From the NCBI RefSeq assembly GCF_014697415.1, contig NZ_JACJRT010000001.1, positions 1-64,000 of the forward strand: a stretch of DNA of 64,000 nucleotides, given 5' to 3'. The stretch is from Cyanobium sp. FACHB-13342 (GTDB lineage: Bacteria > Cyanobacteriota > Cyanobacteriia > PCC-6307 > Cyanobiaceae). The notes under the pieces are model-generated. The model did not search any database and had not been told where the DNA came from. It saw nothing but the letters and a program-made list of their open reading frames with translations. Positions 1 to 8,571 of this stretch are shown here, piece by piece; position 1 is the stretch's first letter, and each line of letters begins with the position of its first letter. The position numbers and the translations under genes are program-made.

Positions 1-106
1 GCACACCGAACCAGCCCACGTACAGGCGGTTGTTGGTGGAGGTGACCCACTCGCAGAACTGGTTCCACGCAGAAGCGCCTTGGCGCTGCTGAATAGTGGT
101 TGTCAT
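1..106 (-). CDS. psbA: Photosystem II D1 protein, N-terminal part (partial)
   Basis: The reverse strand starts with ATG at 106 and reads [20 protein letters not shown], followed by a stretch ending LYVGWFGV. This is the characteristic D1 N-terminus, which precedes the first transmembrane helix. D1 is a core subunit of photosystem II in the thylakoid and carries the oxygen-evolving and QB sites. The gene runs off the left edge, so only about 35 codons are visible. No purine-rich Shine-Dalgarno is seen just before the ATG. This gene fixes the organism as an oxygenic phototroph. Copy number and D1 isoform cannot be judged from this fragment. Confidence 0.97.
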   Translation of the reverse strand, partial: MTTTIQQRQGASAWNQFCEWVTSTNNRLYVGWFGV

Positions 107-274
107 GAGAACGGTTGGAGAGGGGCTCGTCGAACCTGGGCCCGAAGGCTTGGTCGGTGAGCAGTAGGTAGATGCGGGGCGGAATTCCGCTCGCTCATGC
201 AAACGTAACACCCATTCACAGTTGCCGGTGACCGCGGGCCCGCCTTGGGACCACAGCAGGCCTGATGGCACCGA
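107..274 (-). promoter_or_regulatory. psbA: psbA upstream/leader region
   Basis: The 168-base gap between the GT1 gene and psbA must hold the psbA promoter and 5' leader. It contains a perfect 12-nt palindrome, GCGGAATTCCGC, at about 179-190, which could form a small hairpin or a protein-binding site. I could not assign clear -35/-10 elements by eye. Confidence 0.4.
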
Positions 275-1585
275 TCAGCCCTGCTGATCACGGCCAGGGT
301 CTGGGCAAGGGGCTGCAACAAGCAACGCCTCAAGGGCAGCCACCGCCGTGGCGAGGCCGTTCTCGGCAGCCAGCTGATCGCGCAGCTGCTCTGCCCTGAG
401 GCGGTAGCTGGGGATCTCGGCCATGGTTCGCAGGCACTCCGCCAGGGCTGGGGCCTTGAGCGTGCTGTGGTGATGGGTGCCCGGACTGACCCCGAGCTGC
501 TCCAGAGTTCGGCCCCAGGCCGGCTGGTCGGCGAAGAACGCCACCACCGTGGAGGGAATCCCGCTGCGCAGGGTTGCGGCCGTGGTGCCCGCTCCGCCGT
601 GATGCACGGCGCCCCGCAGGCGGGGAAACAGCCAGTCGTGGGGGCACTCCTCCAGCACATACACCGTGGAGGGAAGGTCGCCAGAGGGCACCACCCGGCC
701 CCAGCCAGGCGAGAGAATCAGACGCTGTCCTGCGAGGCGGGCGGCCTCGACGAGCACCGCGGCCAGCCCCACGGGATCGCGAGGAATCATGCTGCCGAAA
801 CCAGCATAAAAAGGAGACGGGCCGGCTTCGAGAAAGCGCTGCAGATCCGGCGGCGGGCTGTAGCTCTCCGCTGGCGACCTGGGGTTGAAGCAATAGCCCG
901 TGACCAGGGCATGGTCGGGCCAATCCGCCGGCCGCTCCAGCACGTGGCGGCTGAACAGATGGAGAATCGGCGGCGTGGTCAACAGGGGCGGGGGATCGCG
1001 GCGCGCTGCGGCACCGCTCCAGGGCAACCGCGGCAGACCCAACTGCTGGCTGCGGAAGGCCTGGATGAGCCGGGATTCCTGGCGCCACTTGAGCAGGCGG
1101 AAGGCCAGGTAGCTGAGGCGGTTTAAACGGCGCTGCACCCTGCCGGGGGCCGGCTGGCCAGCAGGGAACTTCAGGAAGGGGAAGGCCGCGGTGGCCACCA
1201 CCGGGATCGGGCTGAGCACGGCAAAACGACAGCCCTCCGCTTCTGCCAGGTGATAGGCCCACAACGCCAGGGGCGGCACCAGCAGCAGATCACAGCCCCG
1301 GATGGCCTCGCGGGCCGTGGTAAGCCACTGCAACAGCAGGGCATCGGTCACCAGCCGCACTGGCTTGCCCTGCAGGAGCTCCAATCCGGTGGGGGAGCCC
1401 AACAAATCGCGGAAATCACCGGGCAGGGGATCAAACGCAATCGCGGCATTCCTGGCCGCGTCTGCGAAATTGGGGCTGCCGATCAGCTTCACGGTATGGC
1501 CCCGGCGCTGGAGCTCCAGCAGCAAGGCCAGGTAGGGCTCCAGATCGCCGCGCGACCCCACACTGATCAGCTGGATCAAAGCCAT
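275..1585 (-). CDS. GT1-family (MGT/sterol-glucosyltransferase-like) glycosyltransferase
   Basis: This is a 436-residue GT-B glycosyltransferase. The N-terminus MALIQLISVGSRGDLEPYLA is the usual first Rossmann strand and GSRGD loop of the UDP-glycosyltransferase/sterol glucosyltransferase group. The C-terminal half has the nucleotide-sugar motif HHGGAGTT followed by GIPSTVVAFFADQPAWG, the region that contacts the sugar-nucleotide diphosphate. Such enzymes move a sugar from a nucleotide donor to a lipid, carotenoid or other small acceptor, and the acceptor cannot be told from sequence. It lies on the same strand upstream of psbA with a 168-base gap, so it is probably a separate transcription unit. 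Confidence 0.85.
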   Translation of the reverse strand: MALIQLISVGSRGDLEPYLALLLELQRRGHTVKLIGSPNFADAARNAAIAFDPLPGDFRDLLGSPTGLELLQGKPVRLVTDALLLQWLTTAREAIRGCDLLLVPPLALWAYHLAEAEGCRFAVLSPIPVVATAAFPFLKFPAGQPAPGRVQRRLNRLSYLAFRLLKWRQESRLIQAFRSQQLGLPRLPWSGAAARRDPPPLLTTPPILHLFSRHVLERPADWPDHALVTGYCFNPRSPAESYSPPPDLQRFLEAGPSPFYAGFGSMIPRDPVGLAAVLVEAARLAGQRLILSPGWGRVVPSGDLPSTVYVLEECPHDWLFPRLRGAVHHGGAGTTAATLRSGIPSTVVAFFADQPAWGRTLEQLGVSPGTHHHSTLKAPALAECLRTMAEIPSYRLRAEQLRDQLAAENGLATAVAALEALLVAAPCPDPGRDQQG

Positions 1586-1634
1586 GGGCGCGGCGTCAAG
1601 GTCTTGGTGCCAGGCGCGACCCTAGGGGCCAGCG

Positions 1635-2486
1635 TCAGCCGCAAGGGGCGGCGTAGGGGCCGAACACCGCGGCGCACGCGGCACCGCAGCGCGCTCCCAG
1701 GGCAATGGCGTCCGCAGGGGGCCAACCCGCCGCCAAGCCCGCCGTCACTCCGGCCGCAAAGCTGTCGCCGCAGCCATAGCTGTCCAGCGGCGGTGCGGCC
1801 AGGGGAACGGCGGCAAAACGACCACCGGGCTGGCTCCACCCCCCGGCCGCCCCCTCGGTGGCGATCCGCAGCAGGGGTGGGTGACGCAGGGCGCCATCCG
1901 GCACCTCTTCAGCTGGATCAAGGGCGCTACCGATCAGGGCATCACAGGTCACGCCGCTGGCCTCGAGCACGGGCAGGCGCAGCCGCGGCGTTGCCGTGAG
2001 CACCCGCGCCCGCCGGCAACGGACCAGGGCCTCCGCATCAGCGGCGGTCACAAACACGCCATCGCAACGGGCCAGGTCATCCCAGGGCAAGGGATCCCCG
2101 GCGGCCGGCGCCAAGCGCTCGCCGATCACGGTGATCGTGCGCTCGCCAGCGGCATCCACCACGCTCACCCCCCGGCGGGTGGGGGCATCCCGCCACACCA
2201 CCTGCAGATCGAGACCGAGGGCGCTCAGCCGCTCGGCGGCCTGCTGGCCAATGCGGTCCGAGCCCAGGGCTGTGTAGAGCCGCACGGGGCGGCCGGTGAG
2301 ACGGGCCAGCTGCACCGCCGCTACGGCGGCCGCACCGGCCGGTTCCTCCCGGAAGGCGCTGGCGTGGCTGATGGTGCCAGCGGCTGGGAGCTGCTCGAGC
2401 GCCAGAAAACTCACCCACTCCACATGGCCGACAACGGCCAGCTCCAGGGCGGTGAAGGCCGGGTGGGGATCCAGGGCGGCAGCCAT
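1635..2486 (-). CDS. PfkB/ribokinase-family carbohydrate kinase
   Basis: This 283-residue protein starts at ATG 2486 (MAAALDPHPAF). The reading frame is open further upstream, but the extra residues look non-coding and would overlap the divergent hydrolase. It has the ribokinase fold: an N-terminal substrate lid region, a GSDRIG segment, and near the C-terminus DSYGCGDSFAAGV. That last motif is the PfkB signature with the catalytic Asp and anion hole (usual form DTxGAGDxF, here with Ser and Cys variants). It should phosphorylate a sugar or nucleoside with ATP, and its substrate is unknown. The gene is followed by the GT1 gene after 49 bases, so the two may be co-transcribed. Confidence 0.8.
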   Translation of the reverse strand: MAAALDPHPAFTALELAVVGHVEWVSFLALEQLPAAGTISHASAFREEPAGAAAVAAVQLARLTGRPVRLYTALGSDRIGQQAAERLSALGLDLQVVWRDAPTRRGVSVVDAAGERTITVIGERLAPAAGDPLPWDDLARCDGVFVTAADAEALVRCRRARVLTATPRLRLPVLEASGVTCDALIGSALDPAEEVPDGALRHPPLLRIATEGAAGGWSQPGGRFAAVPLAAPPLDSYGCGDSFAAGVTAGLAAGWPPADAIALGARCGAACAAVFGPYAAPCG

Positions 2487-2558
2487 CGCAGCAGTCCAAC
2501 GGCCCCAGCATGGAACCGGAGCCCAGACGAGACTCAAACCCCCAGCGACGCCACCACC

Positions 2559-3425
2559 ATGCCTGCAGCGGACGCACCAGCCATGCCACCGGGCTGGACC
2601 TCGATGCTGCTGCCGGTGCGGGCCGGTCGCTGTCGCCTCTGGGCTGGGCACCAACGCCCTGCCAGCCCAGCGGATGGCCTGCCCCTGGTGGTGTGCCACG
2701 GCGGCCCCGGGGTTCCCAGCGACTATTTATTCCCCCTCAGCGCGCGACTGCCACGCCCGGTGCTGTTCTTCGACCAACTGGGCTGTGGGCGCAGTGACCG
2801 GCCCAGCCCCGAGGTTGAGGAGTACTCCATCGCCACCTCGGTGCGCGACCTGGTGGAGGTGGTGGAGGCCTTGGTGGCCAAGGGGCTGATCCCGATGCGG
2901 CAGGGCCTTCCGGCCTATCACCTCTACGGCCAGTCCTTCGGCGGCATCCTGGCCTTTGAGGCCGTCAGCTCCAACGCTGGCCTGCCGCTGCCCCGCTCGC
3001 TCACCCTCTCCAATGTGCCGAGCTCGGTGCCGGTGTTGCTGGAGGAGGTGGCAGCCCTGCTGGCCCAGCTCGATGGCGACGCCGCCCGCTTTGAGGCAGC
3101 CCACGGCTGCAGGGCGACGCCACGCCCCCCGGAGCTGGTGGCGGCCTACGCCCCAGGGCACCCCGGCAGCCATTGGCGCGGTGTGGACGTGATTGCGGAT
3201 TGGTGCGCCACGGAAGCGAACCTGGACTCCCTCACCCTGCCGGTGTTGCGGCTGGCGGCCGAACACGACTTCGTCACCCCCCGCGCGATGGAGGGTTGGC
3301 AGCAGCTGGCCCAGCAACGGCTGGAGGTGATCCCCGGGGCGGCTCACCATGCCCTGCTGGAGAGGCCCGAGCTGTACGGGGCCTGCCTGGAGCGCTTCCT
3401 GCAGGAGCACGACAGCACTCAGTGA
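2559..3425 (+). CDS. Alpha/beta hydrolase, proline iminopeptidase-like (S33)
   Basis: This 288-residue protein starts at ATG 2559 (MPAADAPAMPPGW); a second ATG lies at 2583. It shows the S33 hallmark HGGPG oxyanion-hole motif near residue 45, then DQLGCGRSD, and the nucleophile elbow GQSFGG. The likely acid Asp is in AEHDFVTP, and the likely catalytic His is in GAAHHALLERPE. The family cleaves N-terminal proline from peptides or hydrolyses esters and amides, and the true substrate is open. It is divergent from the PfkB kinase across 72 bases and convergent with the PAS gene, with only 3 bases between their stop codons. Confidence 0.82.
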   Translation: MPAADAPAMPPGWTSMLLPVRAGRCRLWAGHQRPASPADGLPLVVCHGGPGVPSDYLFPLSARLPRPVLFFDQLGCGRSDRPSPEVEEYSIATSVRDLVEVVEALVAKGLIPMRQGLPAYHLYGQSFGGILAFEAVSSNAGLPLPRSLTLSNVPSSVPVLLEEVAALLAQLDGDAARFEAAHGCRATPRPPELVAAYAPGHPGSHWRGVDVIADWCATEANLDSLTLPVLRLAAEHDFVTPRAMEGWQQLAQQRLEVIPGAAHHALLERPELYGACLERFLQEHDSTQ

Positions 3426-3428
3426 GGC

Positions 3429-3881
3429 TCAGGGCTTGGCGGCGGAATCGGCCTGGATCGGGTGACAGATCCCGATCACGCCCAGCACTTGACCGTCCTG
3501 ACCGAGCCAGGGTGTTTTCAGCGTCTCGACATACACCCGCTTCCCATCGGGGTAAACCAGCCATTCCTTGTTTCGGGTGGCTTTGCCCCCGGCCAGCATG
3601 GCTTTGTCATAGGCCTGGAAGGATTTGGCCATCTCTTCCGGGAAGAGATCCAGGTCGGTTTTGCCGATCAGTTGGGCGAGCGGCTTGCCCAGCAGGGCCG
3701 CCCAGGCGGTGTTGCCGCCGCGGTACACGCCCTGCGTGTCTTTGAAAAAGATGATGTCTGGGATGGAATTCAGCGCCGTGGTGACGGTGTCAACCGGGCC
3801 CATGGGCTGAGCGACGGCGGGCAACCCGGAGGTGGTGCTGGCCAGGGCTGCGGCGGCGACCGCAAGGAGGGTGCGTTTCAT
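3429..3881 (-). CDS. Secreted/periplasmic single PAS-domain protein
   Basis: This 150-residue protein starts at ATG 3881 (MKRTLLAVAAAALAST), a clear Sec signal peptide ending near AVAQPMG. The rest is one PAS domain: IPDIIFFKDTQGVYRGGNTA, then GKTDLDLFP and KTPWLGQDGQVLGVIGI, the usual core of ligand-sensing PAS folds. No output domain follows, and the protein ends just after the PAS core. PAS domains usually sit in cytoplasmic sensors, so a free exported one is uncommon. It could be a periplasmic ligand-binding protein or a partner of a sensor elsewhere. It lies downstream of the KdsC-like gene on the same strand. Confidence 0.8.
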   Translation of the reverse strand: MKRTLLAVAAAALASTTSGLPAVAQPMGPVDTVTTALNSIPDIIFFKDTQGVYRGGNTAWAALLGKPLAQLIGKTDLDLFPEEMAKSFQAYDKAMLAGGKATRNKEWLVYPDGKRVYVETLKTPWLGQDGQVLGVIGICHPIQADSAAKP

Positions 3882-3933
3882 GGGATGGATCCTGGCAGTG
3901 CTGGGGGCTTCGGCCCCCAATCAAAACCAAGGT

Positions 3934-4485
3934 TCAGCCATAGGACACGAGCTCCTGGGAATCCAGCGCCACCACATCGGCAATGGCGGGGTAATGGAAC
4001 AGGCCCCGGCTGTTGAGCACCTCCAGCAGGCTCTGCAGGCAGCCCTGGCCACTGGCCGTGGGCAACACAAACGAACAGATGGTCCTCAGGCTGAGGTGGG
4101 CATCGCTGGGGCAGGTGGAGAAGGCCACATGTTCCGCCAGACCCACATCAAAGAGGTCATCGCCAACGAACAGGGTTTGGTCGGGGCCGATGCCGGTATC
4201 GCGGAAAATCTGCTCGGCGGCCTTCCGTTTGCAGAGTTCGCCACTGGCCAGGCGCGAACTGTAAAAAGGAATCTTGCGGTGTTCGGCCATGCGCGCATTG
4301 ACCACCCGATCACCCGAAAGGAACACCACCTGGATCCCGCTGGCCTTGAGTTCCTTGATGGCTGAGAAATCGCGGTCACAGAATTCCTTCCCCATCACGG
4401 AGCCATCGATGCCGTAGAGCTTTTTGCCGTTGGTGAGGACCCCATCGATGTCGAGGATCGCAAGACGAATCGGTTGGCTGCCCAT
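3934..4485 (-). CDS. kdsC: KdsC-type HAD phosphatase (KDO-8-phosphate phosphatase family)
   Basis: This 183-residue HAD-family enzyme has no cap domain, which is the KdsC pattern. HAD motif I is LDIDGVLTNG, with both catalytic Asp residues near residues 11-13. Motif II is VFLSGDR, and motif IV is FVGDDLFDVGLAEHVAFS. KdsC removes phosphate from 3-deoxy-D-manno-octulosonate 8-phosphate in lipopolysaccharide inner-core synthesis in the cytoplasm. Many picocyanobacteria have an atypical lipid A core, so the real substrate might be another sugar-acid phosphate such as a nonulosonate. The gene name rests on family architecture only. Confidence 0.8.
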   Translation of the reverse strand: MGSQPIRLAILDIDGVLTNGKKLYGIDGSVMGKEFCDRDFSAIKELKASGIQVVFLSGDRVVNARMAEHRKIPFYSSRLASGELCKRKAAEQIFRDTGIGPDQTLFVGDDLFDVGLAEHVAFSTCPSDAHLSLRTICSFVLPTASGQGCLQSLLEVLNSRGLFHYPAIADVVALDSQELVSYG

Positions 4486-4599
4486 GCGTGGTCGGAACGG
4501 GGGTGGCAGTTCAGTAGACCAGGCTTTTGGTCTCTGGGCTGCTGATCATGTTGGGGTCACCAACCCTGCCTAGCGTTGGGGCCCGGTCGGGAACGCACG

Positions 4600-4971
4600 A
4601 TGGCAGCTTTCATCGACAGCCCTGCTGAGCAGGGAGGCGCCGAACGCCGGGTGCTGGCCCGGCTGGAGCCGGCAGCCGAGCTGTTCGTCCTGGCAGCGCG
4701 GGCCGATGGCTTCAGCGCCCGCGCCGAGGTGATCGATTTCAACAGCACGGGCCTGCGCCTGCTGTTCCGTCCGGCCATCGATCTCAACCCGGGCATGACG
4801 ATCGGCATCTGCCCCGCCAGCGGCGCAGACTCCCCTCCCGGCCCTGGCGATGCCGCCGAGGTGAGGTGGTGCCATCACAAGTATCACTTCACGGTGGCGG
4901 GGGTGCGGGCCTGCGGAGCGCCCTTCGCCCTGGATCTGAAACCAGCTCTCCCGGCTCACCAGGGGCGCTGA
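4600..4971 (+). CDS. PilZ-domain-like protein
   Basis: This 123-residue protein starts at ATG 4600. The N-terminal part has RRVLAR, which fits the RxxxR c-di-GMP-binding motif of PilZ domains. Near residue 50 comes DFNSTGLRLLF, which matches the (D/N)xSxxG motif with Asn in the Ser position. PilZ domains bind cyclic di-GMP and change motility, pili or polysaccharide export. The substitution leaves ligand binding uncertain. A GGDEF cyclase lies at the far end of the window. The gene is divergent from the KdsC-like gene and convergent with the APH-kinase fusion. Confidence 0.65.
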   Translation: MAAFIDSPAEQGGAERRVLARLEPAAELFVLAARADGFSARAEVIDFNSTGLRLLFRPAIDLNPGMTIGICPASGADSPPGPGDAAEVRWCHHKYHFTVAGVRACGAPFALDLKPALPAHQGR

Positions 4972-5000
4972 AGCAGCCATCCGCTCCACCACCCAGAGCC

Positions 5001-6596
5001 TCAGGCAATCCCGGCGTCCTGGCCGCCCAGACGTTGCCGCAGGGTGTGGATCAGTGCCGGCACGCTTGTGGCCGGTTCGTACCCCACGCTGCCGCCCTGC
5101 TCGGCCGGTGTGAGCGGTTCAATGGCGGCAAGCTGCCGCTCGAGCACCTCCAGGCCGGCATCGGAGGGATCGCTCCCCGCCTGCTGCCGCAGGCGAATCC
5201 GCTCACGGAGCAGCTCCAGAGGAGCCGTGCAGGCCACGGTCACCACGGGCACGCCCCACTGGCGGGCCAGAGCATGAAAGGGACGGCGGTCGGCCCGTCT
5301 GAGGCCCGTGGCGTCGATCAGCACGGGGAAACCACCGGCCGCAGCGGCCGTGGCCAAGGCCGGCAGACGGACCTGGAACAGCTGATCTGACACCTCGCGG
5401 CTGTAGGGATCGCCGCTGAGCCGGAACGTCGCCGGCTCCCCCCAGAGGCCAAACAACCGCTTGCGCTCCACATCAGCGCGCAGGCGGATCGCGCCCAGCG
5501 CCTCAGCCAGCTGGGCACTCAGCCACGACTTGCCACTGCCGGAAACCCCGTGCATCAGGATCAGCCCAGGCGAGCGGCGATCACTCCAGCTGGCAGCCAG
5601 GGACAGGTAGCGATCCCGCTCTTGGCGGTCCCCCTCCTGCTGGCTTTGGCGGGCACGCAGCTCGGCCACCTTGGCGCGAACCAGGGCGCGGTAGACGCTG
5701 TACCAGCGCCAGGTGCACAGACCTTCAAAGTCACCGTTGGTCTCCAGCCAGCGGTTGAGCAGCCTGATGGCCAGGGGGCCACAGCCCGCGCCGACCAGAT
5801 CCATCACCAGAAAGGCGAGCTCACTGATCCCATCAATCCAGCGGAGGGATGGGTTGAACTCCAGGCAATCGAAGACGCGGATCCGGCCGTTCTCCAGCAG
5901 CATGTTGCCGAGGTGGAGGTCGCCATGGCCCTCCCGGATCCGGCCCTGCTCGAGGCGTTGACGGAAGGTGGGCTCCAGTTGCTGAAAGGTCTGATCCACC
6001 CAACGGCACAGCGCATCCACCGGCTGGGCGATGTCCGGCGCCTCACGCAGAACGGCGAGGTTGTGGTCGAGCGGACTGCGAACAGCGGTGGGGGTGCCGA
6101 ACGCACCGCCGGCAGGGGCCACGGCCGCCCCACGCTGGAACCCGGAGAGCTCATCGGCCAGGGCATCGATCATCGCTGGCGTCAGGCCGCCGCGCTGCAC
6201 CACCGCGCTGAGCAGCTGGTCCTGGTCGAACTGACGCATGCGCAGCGCCACATCAATCCCAGGGCCAGCACCGCAGAAGGAGGCCTGCGACGGCGGGCCA
6301 TGCACGGGCTGGAGATCGAGATACAGCTCGGGGAAGAGGCGCCGGTTCAGGCGCAGCTCCTCCTCGCTGTCCTGCTGGCGTAGGGCCTGGGTGGAGAAAT
6401 CGAGGAAGCCGAAGTTGACGGGCTTCTTGATCTTGTAGGCGTAGGGGCCGGTGAGAATGACCCAGGCGCTGTGGGTTTGCAGCACCTGAATCATCCCGGT
6501 GGGATGGGGGTAGGCCTGCGGCCGCAAGAGGGCCGCGATCATCGGATCGAGGCCGTTCGGCTCCGGGCTGATCGACTGCGGGCTCGTGGTGTCCAT
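5001..6596 (-). CDS. APH-like kinase fused to P-loop (gluconate-kinase-like) ATPase
   Basis: This protein has about 531 residues and two domains. The N-terminal two thirds resemble aminoglycoside phosphotransferase (APH): HGDLHLGNMLL is the catalytic loop and RVFDCLEFNPSLRWIDG holds the metal-binding Asp. The C-terminal third is a P-loop kinase with Walker A GVSGSGKSW and a later segment (RLRADVERKRLFG) like gluconate or zeta-toxin-type kinases. The fusion is common in bacteria and usually has no proven substrate; it is probably not an antibiotic-resistance gene. Start chosen at ATG 6596 (MDTTSPQS); an ATG at 6635 adds 13 residues. Confidence 0.78.
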   Translation of the reverse strand: MDTTSPQSISPEPNGLDPMIAALLRPQAYPHPTGMIQVLQTHSAWVILTGPYAYKIKKPVNFGFLDFSTQALRQQDSEEELRLNRRLFPELYLDLQPVHGPPSQASFCGAGPGIDVALRMRQFDQDQLLSAVVQRGGLTPAMIDALADELSGFQRGAAVAPAGGAFGTPTAVRSPLDHNLAVLREAPDIAQPVDALCRWVDQTFQQLEPTFRQRLEQGRIREGHGDLHLGNMLLENGRIRVFDCLEFNPSLRWIDGISELAFLVMDLVGAGCGPLAIRLLNRWLETNGDFEGLCTWRWYSVYRALVRAKVAELRARQSQQEGDRQERDRYLSLAASWSDRRSPGLILMHGVSGSGKSWLSAQLAEALGAIRLRADVERKRLFGLWGEPATFRLSGDPYSREVSDQLFQVRLPALATAAAAGGFPVLIDATGLRRADRRPFHALARQWGVPVVTVACTAPLELLRERIRLRQQAGSDPSDAGLEVLERQLAAIEPLTPAEQGGSVGYEPATSVPALIHTLRQRLGGQDAGIA

Positions 6597-6755
6597 GCCT
6601 GGCCTCGGCCTACGGGGCTGAGAATCGGATGACACCCCCGCAGAGGCTGATCTTCAGCGGGTGGATTGCTGCACCAATGCGCGGAACAGCTCGTTCAATC
6701 ACCCAGCACGCGATCAGCCGCCAATCGTTACCCCTCGTGGCCAAGCCTGCCCGCT

Positions 6756-7025
6756 TCAACGCGCCGGCTTGTTGGGCAAGCCACCATTGCAGTAGTTCGC
6801 CGCGATGGCCGTTCGGTCATCACCCTGGATGCTAGGGCTGTTGCGCTGCAACCAAGCCAACCCAGCGTCGTAGCAGGCGTTCCACCGGGTGGCCTGGCCG
6901 GCAATGGGTCCCAGGGACCAGGCGATGGACACGGAGCTGGCGGTGGCCAGCAAGGCCAACACCGGGAACAGGTGGGCATTGATCATCTCCCGGACGCTGA
7001 GCTTGCGACCGTCGTGATCAGCCAT
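6756..7025 (-). CDS. Small conserved cyanobacterial membrane protein
   Basis: This is an 89-residue protein from ATG 7025 (MADHDGRKLSVREMINAHL). It has one hydrophobic segment at about residues 20-42 (FPVLALLATASSVSIAWSLG) and a C-terminal part with two Cys (WNACYDAG and NYCNGG). The basic N-terminus suggests it stays inside, so the Cys-bearing tail may face the periplasm or lumen. No function is assigned. It lies 23 bases downstream of the next secreted protein gene on the same strand, so the two are likely co-transcribed. Confidence 0.6.
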   Translation of the reverse strand: MADHDGRKLSVREMINAHLFPVLALLATASSVSIAWSLGPIAGQATRWNACYDAGLAWLQRNSPSIQGDDRTAIAANYCNGGLPNKPAR

Positions 7026-7048
7026 GGGAGAGCCTGAGGAAAGCCTGT

Positions 7049-7432
7049 TCATTCTGGGCTTGCTTGGCCCGATTGGTCACGCTGGCAGCTGTAGTGCTCC
7101 ACATTGCCGCGCAACTGGGCGAAATCTGGGTGCTCTGGATCGCGTGCCTGCCACCACCAGCGGCCATCGGAGTAACTGGGCACGCCGGCGTTGTTGGTGC
7201 GCGGAAGTTGCAGGTTCCATTGGCGCCACCGCAACACCAGGAACGCACCAGGCACGGTGTCGGCGGTGCTGTTGGGGATGTCCGCCGCATCCACCGCCCC
7301 GTTGAAGGCGATGGCTTCCAGCGGGTCGCCCTCACAGAGAAAACGCTGCCCCGCACTGCTGCTGGCGTCAGCGCAGGGTGCCTTCAGCAGCAGCACCAGG
7401 CCCAAGGCCACCACAACCAGCGCTCTGAGCAC
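7049..7432 (-). CDS. Secreted small protein of unknown function
   Basis: This is a 127-residue protein. I chose GTG 7432 because a good Shine-Dalgarno (GGAGAAGG) sits just before it and the product then begins with a signal peptide (VLRALVVVALGLVLLLKAP, cleavage near ADASS). The mature part has two Cys (FLCEGD and HYSCQ) and is rich in Trp near the middle (DGRWWWQAR). It is not a family I can name. The 23-base spacing to the small membrane protein downstream suggests an operon. Confidence 0.6.
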   Translation of the reverse strand: MLRALVVVALGLVLLLKAPCADASSSAGQRFLCEGDPLEAIAFNGAVDAADIPNSTADTVPGAFLVLRWRQWNLQLPRTNNAGVPSYSDGRWWWQARDPEHPDFAQLRGNVEHYSCQRDQSGQASPE

Positions 7433-7581
7433 GTTCCCTTCTCCTGGCGCAGGCCGCCACAAGGCACTCTGGCAGTGGGGCGTCTGTCTGATCCCCCTGA
7501 CAGCGGCCCCCACAACCCGCCGGCCTCGACAACGTTGCAGCGGAGCGCACTGCAGCAACCCTGAGCGCCCCCAGGATTTCC

Positions 7582-7824
7582 ATGACAACCGAACACCCAG
7601 GCCCCAGGTCGCTCGCCCAGGACACAGACCTGGTCGCAGGCGAGCAGCCATCGATGCAACCCGAGCAGGACTACCGGCTGTTGCAGGCCACCTACCGCCA
7701 ATCCGCGGAATACGCCGCCATGGTGCAGCGCTATCCACTGCTGCGCAGCTGGATCACCGCTTGTGAGTCTGCTGAGCTGGTGGGCGATCCAGCGGCGCGT
7801 GGTGGCGCCGAGGAAGCGGCCTAG
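7582..7824 (+). CDS. Hypothetical protein, 80 aa
   Basis: This open frame starts at ATG 7582 (MTTEHPGPRS) and encodes a soluble, charged protein with a helical C-terminal half (YRLLQATYRQSAEYAAMVQRYPLLRSW). It is divergent from the secreted-protein gene. Codon use fits the chromosome, but no motif is recognised. Confidence 0.5.
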   Translation: MTTEHPGPRSLAQDTDLVAGEQPSMQPEQDYRLLQATYRQSAEYAAMVQRYPLLRSWITACESAELVGDPAARGGAEEAA

Positions 7825-7992
7825 GGCACCTGGGGGAACCCTTTGCCTTGGCTTGGTCGAGGCCTGCCAACGCCCATCACCACCAACCCGAATTAATCCT
7901 CAAATAGCGCTCTAGCGAGCCGGGCGAACCCCAATAACTGGGGCAAAAGCTAAGTGGCTATGCCCCAGAAACCTAAAACGGCGGGATCAACC

Positions 7993-8571
7993 TTATTTCC
8001 CAGCGAAAGGCAGGGAGGAGTGATGCAACACAATGCGAATTTGTCCGTCCGGCTCCAAGACGAATGCCCAGGTTTTGTCAACCGTGGTCACCTTACCGCT
8101 GGCGTCGGTGAGATCAACATTACCCATCGTGATGGCTAAATTGCCATGCAACTGAATCACCTCATTGCGGATCGCGCATTTCTGCCATGGCTTGATGGCG
8201 AAGCCCTTGTCATTGGGATAGCTTGAATTTCCACCGACAAAATAGGCCAGTGCACCTGCCTTAGTAGCCCTGAAGGTCTGTGGATTTTGAGTCAGCGTGG
8301 GCTTGAAGGCCACAGCCCCATACTGGTAGCCATAGGCTTGATCAAGAACCTTATTGGCCGTCATCTCAGCGGCCGCAAAACCCCCTTTCTTATAAGCCTG
8401 ACTGATCGCCAACAAGCCATTACACCAGCCTTGTTGAGTGTTCAATACTTGCTGCTCCGTGATATTTGTATTCATCCGCACTGGCAAGCTATCAGCCATG
8501 GCGACGCCTGGGGACGCAACGAGTAAAGGCACGACTAGGGCGCTACAGGCCGTGGCCAGACGATGGTTCAT
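7993..8571 (-). CDS. Secreted NTF2/SnoaL-like protein
   Basis: This is a 192-residue protein from ATG 8571 (MNHRLATACSALVVPLLVAS), with a signal peptide cleaved near AMADS. The mature part reads like the NTF2-like fold of exported proteins: a helical front (QVLNTQQGWCNGLLAISQAY, then a segment like KVLDQAYGYQYGAVAFKPT) and a beta-rich back (VIQLHGNLAITMGNVDLTD, then TWAFVLEPDGQIRIVLHHSSLP). NTF2-like proteins bind small ligands or act as scaffolds, and catalysis cannot be inferred. The DNA here is less GC-rich than its neighbours, which may point to acquisition. Longer start options exist upstream but would add residues before the signal peptide. Confidence 0.65.
   Translation of the reverse strand: MNHRLATACSALVVPLLVASPGVAMADSLPVRMNTNITEQQVLNTQQGWCNGLLAISQAYKKGGFAAAEMTANKVLDQAYGYQYGAVAFKPTLTQNPQTFRATKAGALAYFVGGNSSYPNDKGFAIKPWQKCAIRNEVIQLHGNLAITMGNVDLTDASGKVTTVDKTWAFVLEPDGQIRIVLHHSSLPFAGK

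Noticed and set aside
5001-6596. Aminoglycoside resistance gene
   Set aside because: The APH-like domain is fused to a P-loop kinase in a widespread chromosomal family without known drug resistance.
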